Below, piece by piece: positions 1-8,330 of a DNA stretch of 64,000 nucleotides. A program made the translations under genes and the position numbers. The stretch covers positions 1,667,501 through 1,731,500 of the forward strand of contig NZ_CP047146.1 in assembly GCF_009834125.1 (NCBI RefSeq). Reading direction: 5' to 3'. Below the pieces are notes generated by a model that worked only from the letters and a program-made list of their open reading frames with translations, made no database searches and had not been told where the DNA came from. Source of the DNA: Streptomyces sp. GS7. GTDB lineage: Bacteria > Actinomycetota > Actinomycetes > Streptomycetales > Streptomycetaceae. Numbering within the stretch: position 1 is the first letter of the stretch; each line of letters begins with the position of its first letter.

Positions 1-110
1 TCGGCCAGGCGCGCCGCGATGAATTCCTCGTCGGCGTCCATCGCATGCCGTAGCAGGGCCAGTCCCTCAATGCCCAGTACCAGTTCCCTTACCCGGAATT
101 CACTGCCCAT
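1..110 (-). CDS. Partial CDS, N-terminus only (unassigned, possibly a methyltransferase)
   Basis: A leftward reading frame opens with ATG at 110-108 behind a strong ribosome binding site (GGAGG, about six bases upstream on the minus strand) and runs off the left edge. Only about 36 residues are visible; they begin MGSEFRVRELVLGIEGLALL and look like a soluble helical start. From memory, some actinobacterial class I SAM methyltransferases begin in a similar way, but no catalytic motif is inside the window, so function is not assigned. It is divergent from the dimethylformamidase-like gene with only 79 bp between the start codons. Confidence 0.5.
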   Translation of the reverse strand, partial: MGSEFRVRELVLGIEGLALLRHAMDADEEFIAARLA

Positions 111-189
111 TTTCTGCCTCCGTTGGCCGGAATTTTCGTTGTTGCGGACCGGTGCCGCACCTAGCATGGCGCGGGTGATCGAGGGATAT

Positions 190-1662
190 ATGGATCGTGA
201 GAGTGTGATAGCCGGACGGCGTCTCGGATTTCATGTGTCGACGGATGCCGGGGAATTCCGGGTCCGTTTCTACCGGCTGGGACGGGAACTCGCCTTCATG
301 GCGGAGACCGGCCCGTATCCGGGTGTCCCGGCCGCCGCGCCGCCGCATCCGGACGGCGTCCGGGAGCATGCCTCGCCGGCCGTGGACTGGGACTGGCCGC
401 CGTACGACCACCGCATCCCCGACGACTGGCCGCCGGGGATCTATCTCGCCCACTTCGTCGAGGAGGAGGGGAGGGGAGAGGGGGAGGAGAGGCGCGCCCG
501 GGACGTTGCGCTGTTGGACGACACGGGGATCGCCGGTTTCGGCCGGGAGTTCTTCGTGGTCCGGCCGCGGCATCCCGGCGCGGGCGGGGCCCGCATCCTC
601 TACAAGAAGTCGACCTACACCCGACACGCCTACAACCGCGCGGACCGCGCGGACGTCCAGCGGGCCGCCAGCCTCTACGACCACCCCGTCTATCAGGAGG
701 GCGGCGCCGACCGGCCCCGCGGCCATCAGCTCAGCCTGCACCGGCCCGGCGGCGTCGACGACCTCGCCTACTGGGACGCGCCGTTCATCGCCTGGCTGGA
801 ACGCAGCGGTTACGAGGTCGAGTACTGCACCGACCTCGACCTCCACGAGGACCCGGGGCTGCTCGCCCCGTACCGGCTGCTGCTGAGCGTCGGGCACGAC
901 GAGTACTGGAGCGCGGCGATGCGCGCCCAGGTCGCGGAGTTCGTGCGCGGGGGCGGCAACGTGGCGTTCCTCAGCGCCAACACCTGCTGGTGGCGGGTGC
1001 ATCCGGTGGACGGCAACAGCGCGTTCGTCTCCGACACCGACCACCACGTGGGCACCGAGTACCCGCATCTCCCGGCGACCGACCTGTGGTGGCCGGCGCC
1101 GCCGGACGGGGTCGGGGAGCCGGAGAACGCGCTCACCGGCGTCAGCTTCCGCAACGGCGGGATGTGGCCGGGGGACTGGCCCGGCGACCGGCCCCGCGAG
1201 GGGTACCGGGTCCAGCACGCCGACCACTGGGTCTACGAGGGCACCGGCCTGCGGGACGGCACGGACGGCGGCGCCCAGGACGCCCTGGGCGCCGGGACCG
1301 CGCTGATCGGCTACGAGTGCGACGGCGCGGCCTTCGCGACGGACGCGGACGGGGTGGCCCGCGCCACCGGGGCGGACGGCACTCCCGAGTCCTTCCTCAT
1401 CCTGGGGATCTACCTCCTGGATCCGGTGCACGACGACTTTCACCACCTGAGATGGGGGCACTGGAACTGCCCGGAGCGCGAGGCGGCGATCACCTCCCCG
1501 CGCGCCGCCACGATGGGGCTCTACACCGCCGGGGGCACGGTGTTCACGGCCGGAACCACCGACTGGCCGGTGGTCTGCGGCCGCGAACTGGACCCCGGGG
1601 TCGTCCGGGTGACCCGGAACGTACTGAACCGGCTGGCCGGCCCGGCTACAGCAGACCGCTGA
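190..1662 (+). CDS. N,N-dimethylformamidase large-subunit-like protein
   Basis: Encodes about 490 residues. The C-terminal two thirds match the family named after the large (beta) subunit of N,N-dimethylformamidase: KKSTYTRHAYN near residue 139, a tryptophan-rich segment, and the signature VGHDEYWS near residue 234 followed by RGGGNVAFLSANTCWWR. In the true enzyme this subunit works with a small subunit to hydrolyse dimethylformamide; no small subunit is visible nearby, so the substrate here is unknown. ATG at 190 is preferred over upstream ATGs (19, 166) because GAGGG lies just upstream and the earlier codons overlap the divergent gene. The 3' end overlaps the convergent HAD gene by 17 bp. 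No signal peptide is seen, so it is probably cytoplasmic. Confidence 0.75.
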   Translation: MDRESVIAGRRLGFHVSTDAGEFRVRFYRLGRELAFMAETGPYPGVPAAAPPHPDGVREHASPAVDWDWPPYDHRIPDDWPPGIYLAHFVEEEGRGEGEERRARDVALLDDTGIAGFGREFFVVRPRHPGAGGARILYKKSTYTRHAYNRADRADVQRAASLYDHPVYQEGGADRPRGHQLSLHRPGGVDDLAYWDAPFIAWLERSGYEVEYCTDLDLHEDPGLLAPYRLLLSVGHDEYWSAAMRAQVAEFVRGGGNVAFLSANTCWWRVHPVDGNSAFVSDTDHHVGTEYPHLPATDLWWPAPPDGVGEPENALTGVSFRNGGMWPGDWPGDRPREGYRVQHADHWVYEGTGLRDGTDGGAQDALGAGTALIGYECDGAAFATDADGVARATGADGTPESFLILGIYLLDPVHDDFHHLRWGHWNCPEREAAITSPRAATMGLYTAGGTVFTAGTTDWPVVCGRELDPGVVRVTRNVLNRLAGPATADR

Positions 1663-2380
1663 GCGCGGCCAGCGAGGAGATCCGCACGGCCCCGTCCGGC
1701 AGCGGCGGGGCCACCCCCTCGACGACGCGGTCGGCCCGCCACAGATGCGCGGCCCGCATCCCGCAGGCCAGCGGGCCCGCGACGTCCGGCTCCCACATGT
1801 CCCCGACGAACAGCGCCTGCCCGGCGGGCACTTGGCACCGTTCCAGCACCGCCCGGTAGATCAGCGGGTGCGGTTTGCGGGCGCCGGCGCGGGCCGAGGT
1901 GACCGCGGTGTCCACCAGCCCGGCCAGGCCGACGTCCTCGATGGCGCGGTCCAGGTCCCAGTACCAGTTGGAGCAGACCGCCACGCGCACGCCCCGGGCG
2001 CGCAGCTCCGCCAGCGTGTCCACGACGTCGTCGAAGAGCGCCAGCCGGAGGTCCTTCATCGCCCGGTCGAGTTCCACGGCGAGTTCGCCGGCCACCGGCT
2101 CCGGGACGCCGCAGTCCCGCGCCCGGCGCCGCAGCCGGTCCACCTCCCAGGCGCGGTAGGCCTGTTCGCTGACGGAGTGGGCGGTGTGCTCCTCGCCGTC
2201 CCGGGGCCCGACCGCCCACTGGTCGCCCCACCTTTCGGCGGCCTCGGTCAGGCCCCGGCGTGCGAACAGCGACCGGTGGCTGGGCGGCAGCGGTTCGACC
2301 AGCCGCACCAGGGTGCCGTAGAAGTCGAGGATCACGGCCCGGATGCCGCCCCGGGCGGTGTCCCCGCGGTCGTCCGGCAC
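1646..2380 (-). CDS. HAD superfamily hydrolase
   Basis: About 244 residues of a haloacid-dehalogenase-type hydrolase. Motif I is ILDFYGTL (nucleophile Asp19), motif II is the Ser in VAVCSNWYW, motif III is the Lys in GARKPHPLIY and motif IV is FVGDMWEPDVAG. The residue two after the nucleophile is Tyr rather than the Asp of typical phosphatases, an arrangement known from 2-haloacid dehalogenases, so phosphatase activity should not be assumed. The start is uncertain: GTG at 2380 lies six bases beyond the stop of the amidinotransferase gene, and translational coupling is likely because no clear ribosome binding site is present. The gene is probably co-transcribed with the amidinotransferase. 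Confidence 0.8.
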   Translation of the reverse strand: MPDDRGDTARGGIRAVILDFYGTLVRLVEPLPPSHRSLFARRGLTEAAERWGDQWAVGPRDGEEHTAHSVSEQAYRAWEVDRLRRRARDCGVPEPVAGELAVELDRAMKDLRLALFDDVVDTLAELRARGVRVAVCSNWYWDLDRAIEDVGLAGLVDTAVTSARAGARKPHPLIYRAVLERCQVPAGQALFVGDMWEPDVAGPLACGMRAAHLWRADRVVEGVAPPLPDGAVRISSLAALSGLL

Positions 2381-2385
2381 CGGCG

Positions 2386-3549
2386 TCAGTACCGTCCGTG
2401 GCGGTGCGGGAAGTAGTCCTCCAGCGTCCCGTCCCGTTCGATGTCGAAGGTCGCGCAGTGCAGCCCGCCGCCGAACGGGCCGACCGCTCGGAACGGCACC
2501 GGCACGATCTCGAAGCCGTACGAGGAGAGCTGGTCGGCCAGCGGCACTTCCTTCTCCTCGATGCACAGGGTGTTCGGGTCGAGGTTGAGCATGTTGCCGG
2601 CGAGCCACGGGCTGCAGTACGACAGCCTCGGCTGGTGCTCCCAACTGGCCGGCTGCACCGCCTCGATGACCTCCCAGTCGTTGCGGCGGAAGAACTCCAT
2701 CAGCTCGGCGTCCGCCAGCCGCTCACCGCAGTGCAGCACCAGTCCGGGGCGGAGCGGCACCCAGGTGGCGTCGATGTGCAGCGGGTGGGTGTTGGTGGAG
2801 GTCACCGCGTGCACCCGGAAGTCGGGGAAGTGGCTCTTGAGCCAGCGGTATCCGCCGCGGTTGGTGACGAACGACAGCTGGACGAACAGGTCCTTGCCGA
2901 AGCGCGCGATGTCGGCCGCGTCGAACAGCGGCTCGGCCTCGGTCAGCACCAGGTCGTAGTCGCGCACCCGGGCCAGCTGCTCCTCGGTGCCGAGGGTGTT
3001 GTAGGTGTCCCAGAAACCGGGCTTGTAGGAGGCGTCGGTCAGCCGCGGCTTGGGCGCCGCCTCCCAGCGCATGTTCTCGTCGGCGTCGAAGAGGCGCTGC
3101 AGGAGCGGCCGGTAGCAGAGGTACTCGAACCAGCGGCTGCGGTACGACATGGTCGCTTCGAGGATCTCGTTGCCGACGGTCAGCAGCAGATCGCGCGGCG
3201 GCATGCAGCCGGACATCGACTCCTGCGACCAGTCGGGCGTGCTGACCTGCTGACTGAAGTCGAGGGGGGTGGGGCGGTCGACGCGGATGCCGCGGCGGCG
3301 CAGCAACTCGGCGAAGTTGTCCAGCTGTTCGTTGGCCTCGGCGGTCATGTCGGCCGGCATCGGGCCGTAGGTGCCCAGCGGGAAGCCGTCGTCGGGGAAG
3401 TCCCGCCGGACGGCCGGTTCTGGGGCCTGTACGACCGTGTTGTCGGCGCGTCCGACGACGACATGCCGCAGGGGGTCCCAGCCGTTCCAGGAGTTGACCT
3501 TCAGGGGCCGGGTGGCCGGATCTGCGGCCGTCGTGCCGTACTCAGTCAC
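2386..3549 (-). CDS. Glycine / inosamine-type amidinotransferase
   Basis: About 387 residues, close in size to glycine amidinotransferases. These enzymes move the amidino group from arginine to an amine acceptor through a covalent Cys intermediate. The catalytic set is visible: Asp120 in PPRDLLLTVGN, His258 in THPLHIDATW and Cys365 in GGGLHCATFDI near the C-terminus. GTG at 3549 has GAAGGG about seven bases upstream. Family members serve creatine, phaseolotoxin/cylindrospermopsin and streptomycin-type aminocyclitol pathways. Which acceptor is used here cannot be read from sequence. The HAD gene follows in the same operon and a sugar importer gene is divergent, so an acceptor made from or with an imported sugar is possible (inference). 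Confidence 0.85.
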   Translation of the reverse strand: MTEYGTTAADPATRPLKVNSWNGWDPLRHVVVGRADNTVVQAPEPAVRRDFPDDGFPLGTYGPMPADMTAEANEQLDNFAELLRRRGIRVDRPTPLDFSQQVSTPDWSQESMSGCMPPRDLLLTVGNEILEATMSYRSRWFEYLCYRPLLQRLFDADENMRWEAAPKPRLTDASYKPGFWDTYNTLGTEEQLARVRDYDLVLTEAEPLFDAADIARFGKDLFVQLSFVTNRGGYRWLKSHFPDFRVHAVTSTNTHPLHIDATWVPLRPGLVLHCGERLADAELMEFFRRNDWEVIEAVQPASWEHQPRLSYCSPWLAGNMLNLDPNTLCIEEKEVPLADQLSSYGFEIVPVPFRAVGPFGGGLHCATFDIERDGTLEDYFPHRHGRY

Positions 3550-3847
3550 GTGCAAACCCTTCGATAGGGGACGTGGGAGACACCCGAGCAAAAGTGAGGC
3601 AGCGGGGGCGGCAGCGTCAAGAGCGGATCTCCGGAGTACCGGAGTTTTTGCGTCAATTCGCCGACGGGTTTGCGGTGGTGAACCCCGGAACGGAATGCGG
3701 CCCGGCCTGCCGTACGGGCGTTTCCGCTTTCCCCGGCCGGCCATTGGGGGGCGGTGGAATTTCTGGCCGGAAAGACTCCCGGGGGTGACGGGCGGGATAC
3801 GCGGGGTAGATAGCACGCCGGTTCCGACGACCCCGACGGAGGAGATC
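3550..3847. promoter_or_regulatory. Divergent intergenic region with a CTCCGG inverted repeat
   Basis: 298 bp between the divergent amidinotransferase and binding-protein genes. It holds an inverted repeat CTCCGG-AGTA-CCGGAG at 3629-3644, which may be an operator. A TAGATA-like -10 candidate lies near 3806 before the importer gene, and GGAGGAG at about 3838 is the importer's ribosome binding site. No coding potential is convincing. Confidence 0.35.
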
Positions 3848-5131
3848 ATGGTGGGACGTGTCTCCCGTTCAGCGGCGGCCCTGGGGGCTCTCGCGGTGCT
3901 GGGGCCGGCGGCCGGCTGCGGCGGGCCGGTCGCGGCGGGCCGCTCGGGGGACCTGACGGTGTGGCTGACCGTCGACGCCCAGGAGAGCTGGCCGGATCTG
4001 GTCTCGGAAGTCAACGACCGGTTCCGCCGGACACATCCCACCGCCCACGTCACCGTGCAGTACCAGCAGTGGACCAGCAAGAACCAGAAACTCGACGCGG
4101 CACTGTCCGGGCGGCAGGTGCCCGACGTGGTCGAGATGGGAAACAGCGAGACCACCAATTACGTCGTCAACGGGGCGTTCGCACCCGTCGATCCGGCGCG
4201 GTTCGACCATTCCGGAGAATGGCTCGGGGCGCTCCGCGACGCCTGCCGCAACGACGGAAAGACATACTGCGTGCCGTATTACGCGGGCCCCCGCGTCGGT
4301 ATCTACCGCACCGATCTCCTCCATCAGGTCGGCGTGGACCACGCGCCGCGCAGCTACCCGGAGTTGCGGGCGGATCTCGACAAGCTGAAGCGGAAGTTCG
4401 GCGCCGCCGACCGGAATTTCTCCGCGTTCTACATGCCGGGCCGCTACTGGTACGCGGCGATGGCGTTCGTCAAGGACGCGGGCGGCGAGATCGCGGTGCG
4501 CAAGGACGGCCGCTGGCAGGGGTCGCTGTCCTCGGCGGCGTCCGTCAGGGGCCTGGCCGCCTGGAAGGACCTGCTCGACGCGTACTACGTGGGCGACCGG
4601 TCCAAGGACAACGGCGACGAGCCGGCGGTGGTCGGCCAGGGCCGCGTCGGCATGTTCTACGGCACCACCTGGGAGGCCAGGGCCGCGACGGACAGCAGGT
4701 CGGGCGGCAGCCCGCAACTGCGCGGAAAGTTCGCCACGTTCGCCTTCCCCGGCCCCTCGGGCGGACCGCTGCCGCCGTTCCTGGGCGGCTCCACCCTCGC
4801 CGTCCCCGCCAAGTCCGCGCACCGGGACCTCGCCCAGGACTGGATCCGGCTGTTCACCGACCGCACCTCGCAGCGCCGGCTGATCGCCGCCGACACCCTG
4901 CCCAACAACACCGCCCAGCTGCGGGAGGTGGCCGCCGGCGGCATCGACGGCCCGGCCGCGCAGGCCGCCGGGCGCGGCTGGATGACCCCCCTGGCGCCGG
5001 GGTGGGGAGCCGTGGAGAAGTCCCAGGTCCTCCAGGAGATGCTCCAGGACATCGCGACCGGGAAGCGGTCGGTGGCGGATGCGGCACAGGCCGCGGACCG
5101 CCGGATCGACGCCGTGATCAACGAGAACTGA
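3848..5131 (+). CDS. Sugar ABC transporter substrate-binding lipoprotein
   Basis: About 427 residues. ATG at 3848 has GGAGGAG upstream. The N-terminus is a lipoprotein signal peptide (basic VGRVSR, hydrophobic ALGALAVLG, lipobox-like PAAGC with the modified Cys at residue 24). The mature part is a cluster-1 extracellular solute-binding protein: LTVWLTVDAQESW, a VVEMGNSET segment and YGTTWEARAA. Such proteins carry oligosaccharides or sugars to MalF/MalG-type permeases. The two permease genes follow directly (5-bp gap, then a 4-bp overlap). The ligand cannot be deduced. Confidence 0.88.
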   Translation: MVGRVSRSAAALGALAVLGPAAGCGGPVAAGRSGDLTVWLTVDAQESWPDLVSEVNDRFRRTHPTAHVTVQYQQWTSKNQKLDAALSGRQVPDVVEMGNSETTNYVVNGAFAPVDPARFDHSGEWLGALRDACRNDGKTYCVPYYAGPRVGIYRTDLLHQVGVDHAPRSYPELRADLDKLKRKFGAADRNFSAFYMPGRYWYAAMAFVKDAGGEIAVRKDGRWQGSLSSAASVRGLAAWKDLLDAYYVGDRSKDNGDEPAVVGQGRVGMFYGTTWEARAATDSRSGGSPQLRGKFATFAFPGPSGGPLPPFLGGSTLAVPAKSAHRDLAQDWIRLFTDRTSQRRLIAADTLPNNTAQLREVAAGGIDGPAAQAAGRGWMTPLAPGWGAVEKSQVLQEMLQDIATGKRSVADAAQAADRRIDAVINEN

Positions 5132-5136
5132 CGGCC

Positions 5137-6066
5137 GTGGGGACCGCGGAGCCGCAGCCGCGCGCGCGGCGCACCGCCCGGCGGCGGGTGCTGCCCTACC
5201 TGCTGATCGCGCCGACCGTGCTCGCCCTCGCCGCCGTCCTCGGCTACCCGCTCGCCGACCTGGTGCTGCTGTCCTTCCAGGACATGACCCGCCGCGAGCT
5301 CTTCTCCGGGACCGCGCCGCCCTGGGCCGGACTGGCGCACTACCGGTCGATCCTGACCGACGGGTTCTTCTGGACGGTCCTCGGGCGCACCGTGCTGTTC
5401 ACGGTGGTCTGCGCGTCGGCGACGATGGTGCTGTCGATGCTGGTGGCGCTGCTGATGCGGCGGGTGGCGCGTTGGGTGCGGACGGTCATGACCGGGGTGC
5501 TGGTCGCCGTGTGGGCGATGCCCGTCATGGTCGCGGCGTCCATCTTCCGCTGGTTGTCGGACGCCGACGACGGCGTCGTCAACTGGCTGCTGGGACAGCT
5601 GCCCGGACTGGACTTCGGCAAGCACAACTGGTTCGAGGACCCCTGGCAGGGATTCGCCGTGATCACCGGTGTCGTCGTCTGGGGCACCGTGCCGTTCGCC
5701 GCGGTCACCCTGCACGCCGCGCTCCTGCAGATCCCCGCGGAATGGGAGGAGGCGGCCCGCGTCGACGGTGCCCGCGGACTCCGGCTGTTCCGGCACGTCA
5801 CCTTCCCCGCGGTCAAACCGTCGGCGGTTCTGGTCACCTCGCTCTGCGCGATCTGGGATTTCGGGGTGTTCAACCAGATCTGGCTGATGCGCGGCGGCCA
5901 GCCCGAGAAGGACTACTACCTTCTCGGGGTCTATTCGTTCACCGAGTCCTTCGCCGTCAACCGCTACAGCGCGGGCGCGGCCCTCGCCGTCCTCACCGTC
6001 CTCATGCTGCTGGGCGGCGCAGTCGTCTACATCCGCCAGCTCGTCCACCTGGGGGAGACCGAGTGA
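5137..6066 (+). CDS. Sugar ABC transporter permease (MalF type)
   Basis: About 309 residues with six predicted membrane helices, the first in VLPYLLIAPTVLALAAVLGY. The cytoplasmic EAA loop that docks the ATPase is visible as EWEEAARVDGARGLRLFRHV, typical of carbohydrate uptake family 1 permeases. GTG at 5137 is six bases past the stop of the binding-protein gene. The 3' end overlaps the next permease by four bases (GTGA), so the three genes form one operon. No ATPase is encoded; streptomycete importers of this class commonly share MsiK. Confidence 0.88.
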   Translation: MGTAEPQPRARRTARRRVLPYLLIAPTVLALAAVLGYPLADLVLLSFQDMTRRELFSGTAPPWAGLAHYRSILTDGFFWTVLGRTVLFTVVCASATMVLSMLVALLMRRVARWVRTVMTGVLVAVWAMPVMVAASIFRWLSDADDGVVNWLLGQLPGLDFGKHNWFEDPWQGFAVITGVVVWGTVPFAAVTLHAALLQIPAEWEEAARVDGARGLRLFRHVTFPAVKPSAVLVTSLCAIWDFGVFNQIWLMRGGQPEKDYYLLGVYSFTESFAVNRYSAGAALAVLTVLMLLGGAVVYIRQLVHLGETE

Positions 6067-6953
6067 ACACAGCACCCCGCACCGGGAACCGGGGCGTTGC
6101 GCGGAACCGGGAACACCCGAAATCCCGGCACCGCGGAAAACGGCGACCCGCACCGAACGCACTGGGCCTGCTCTTCAGCGCGCTGATGGCGTTCCCGATC
6201 TACTGGATGCTGCTCACCGCATTCCGGCCGGCCGACGAGATCCACGCCAGTCCGCCGCGGTTCTGGCCGGACCGGCTGACCCTGGAACACTTCCACCGGG
6301 CCCTCGCCACCCCCACGTTCTGGGCCAATGTGCGGGCCAGCGTCCTCATCGGTGCCGGGACCGTCGCCGTCTCCCTGCTGATCGGCACGCTCGCCGCGTT
6401 CGCCCTCGCCCGCTTTGCGTTCGCCGGGCGCAAAGCCCTGGTCGTGGTGATCCTGGGAGTCCAGACGATTCCGTCGGCCGGGCTGATCATTCCGCTGTAT
6501 CTGCTGCTCAGCGACGCCGGACTGACCGACAGCCTGCCCGGGGTGATCCTCACCTACCTCGTCTTCCTGCTCCCCTTCACGGTCTGGCTGCTGCGCGGTT
6601 TCGTCGCCGCCGTCCCCGTCGAGCTGGAGGAGGCCGCGATGACCGACGGCTGCACCCGGCTGGGCGCCTTCCGCCGGGTCGTCCTGCCGCTGCTCGCACC
6701 GGGGCTGGTGGCCACCTCCATTTACGCCCTGGTCCAGGCGTGGAACGAGTACGTGCTCGCCTATGTCCTGCTGTCCAGCAACGACAAGCAGCCCCTCAGC
6801 GTCTGGCTGGTGTCCTTCCAGACCGGCTTCGGCACCGACTACGGCGGTCTGATGGCCGGCGCCACGCTCACCGCGCTGCCGGTGGCGGTCTTCTTCGCGC
6901 TCGTCCAGCGCCGGATCTCCGCGGGCCTGGCGACCGGCGCGGTCAAGGGATGA
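6063..6953 (+). CDS. Sugar ABC transporter permease (MalG type)
   Basis: About 296 residues. After a basic N-terminal extension of some 30 residues come six predicted membrane helices beginning ALGLLFSALMAFPIYWML. The EAA motif is ELEEAAMTDGCTRLGAFRRV. With the preceding MalF-type gene it makes the channel of a binding-protein-dependent sugar importer. GTG start overlaps the previous stop. It is the last gene of the importer operon; the radical SAM gene starts 87 bp later on the same strand and could share the transcript. Confidence 0.88.
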   Translation: MNTAPRTGNRGVARNREHPKSRHRGKRRPAPNALGLLFSALMAFPIYWMLLTAFRPADEIHASPPRFWPDRLTLEHFHRALATPTFWANVRASVLIGAGTVAVSLLIGTLAAFALARFAFAGRKALVVVILGVQTIPSAGLIIPLYLLLSDAGLTDSLPGVILTYLVFLLPFTVWLLRGFVAAVPVELEEAAMTDGCTRLGAFRRVVLPLLAPGLVATSIYALVQAWNEYVLAYVLLSSNDKQPLSVWLVSFQTGFGTDYGGLMAGATLTALPVAVFFALVQRRISAGLATGAVKG

Positions 6954-7040
6954 CCCGGACTTTCACCGTACGCGCTCACCGGTGCACCGCTGCCCCGGTG
7001 GACGGACCCTCCGCACGTACCCGACCTTGCAGGAGAACAC

Positions 7041-8153
7041 GTGACGTTCGACCGTCTCGACCTGGTGTCCAAGCTCTACCAGCCGACCGGCTGGCCGCGG
7101 ATCCTCGAAGCCGCCTCCGGAGGACCCTCCAGCGGCCCCCTGGTCGTGGACCTGGACCCGACGACCTTCTGCGATCTGGCCTGCCCGGAATGCATCAGCG
7201 GAAAACTGCTCAACCAGGGGCGCTTCACCCCCGAACGGCTCGCCGAACTGGCCGGGGAACTGGTGGAGATGAAGGTCAGGGCGGTGGTCCTCATAGGGGG
7301 CGGCGAACCGCTCGCCCACCGCGGCACCCGCACGGTGCTGCGGGTCCTCGGCGAGGCCGGCATCGCCATCGGCGTGGTCACCAACGGCACCCTGATCCGG
7401 CAGAACCTCGCCGAACTGGCCGCCTACGCCTCATGGGTACGGGTCTCCGTCGACGCCGGCACCAGCGACACCTACCGGCTCTTCCGGCCCGACCGCAAGG
7501 GCCGCAGCGTCTTCGACAAGGTCATCGGCAACATGCGGCTCCTCGCCGAGGCCAAAGCGGGCGCGCTCGGCTACTCGTTCCTCGTCATGACCCGCCAGGA
7601 ACCGGACGGCAGCGTCGTCAGCAACCACCACGAGGTCTTACAGGCCGCCGAACTCGCCCACGACATCGGGTGCGACTACTTCGAGACCAAGGCGATGTTC
7701 GACGACGGGCACCACGTCATCCAGGTGCCGGACGGCATCCTCGCCTCTGTGGAGGAGCAGCTCGCCAAGGCGCGGCAGTGGACGGGCGACGGCTTCGAGA
7801 TCGTCAACTCCTCGACCCTGACGTCCCTGCGGAACCGGGTGGGACCCGTCCAGGAGAAGGACTACCACCGCTGCCCCGTCGCCGAACTGCGCACCCTGGT
7901 GACGCCGTCGGGCGTCTATGTCTGCTCGTACCACCGGGGCAACGCCGGGGCCCGCATCGGCGACGCGGTGACCGAGAGCCTGGCGGACATCTGGCGCACC
8001 TCGGACCGCGGCATCGTCGACCCGAGCCGCGACTGCCGCTTCCACTGCGCGCGCCACCGCTCCAACCTCGAACTCGACAAGATCAGGTCCGGAACGGCGG
8101 CGGGGACCCTGGGGGTACCGGAGGCCGGGAGCGAGGAGGACCCGTTCATCTAG
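7041..8153 (+). CDS. Radical SAM protein with SPASM/twitch-like C-terminal cysteines
   Basis: About 370 residues. GTG at 7041 has AGGAG ten bases upstream. The 4Fe-4S SAM cluster motif C-x3-C-x2-C is at residues 44, 48 and 51 (TTFCDLACPEC), followed by the glycine motif VLIGGGEPLAH. Four further cysteines (278, 295, 332, 336) near the C-terminus suggest an auxiliary iron-sulphur cluster as in SPASM/twitch proteins that modify peptides or sugars. No precursor peptide is visible next to it. The codon at 7638-7640 is TTA, so translation should depend on the bldA tRNA. It follows the sugar importer and ends before a strong terminator shared with the convergent kinase gene. The substrate is unknown; the sugar-enzyme context favours a carbohydrate or nucleotide-sugar (inference). 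Confidence 0.85.
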   Translation: MTFDRLDLVSKLYQPTGWPRILEAASGGPSSGPLVVDLDPTTFCDLACPECISGKLLNQGRFTPERLAELAGELVEMKVRAVVLIGGGEPLAHRGTRTVLRVLGEAGIAIGVVTNGTLIRQNLAELAAYASWVRVSVDAGTSDTYRLFRPDRKGRSVFDKVIGNMRLLAEAKAGALGYSFLVMTRQEPDGSVVSNHHEVLQAAELAHDIGCDYFETKAMFDDGHHVIQVPDGILASVEEQLAKARQWTGDGFEIVNSSTLTSLRNRVGPVQEKDYHRCPVAELRTLVTPSGVYVCSYHRGNAGARIGDAVTESLADIWRTSDRGIVDPSRDCRFHCARHRSNLELDKIRSGTAAGTLGVPEAGSEEDPFI

Positions 8154-8284
8154 CGGAACCGTTCATCCGGCGGACCCGCTCATCCGGCCTCCCGCCCCGG
8201 GCAGTTGGCAGGCCGGCGGCCGCCGGAACCGCCGGCTCGCCGGGGCGGGACCGCCGGCCCCCGGTCCCGCGCACGGAACGGCCC

Positions 8285-8319
8285 GGGGCGCCGGCCCCGC
8301 CCTACGGGGCCGGCGCCCC
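8285..8319. terminator. Bidirectional hairpin terminator
   Basis: Perfect 14-bp inverted repeat GGGGCGCCGGCCCC / GGGGCCGGCGCCCC with a 7-base loop, between the convergent radical SAM and GHMP kinase genes. It lacks a clear T-tract, as is common in high-GC actinomycetes. Confidence 0.75.
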
Positions 8320-8330
8320 ACCGGCCGCGT

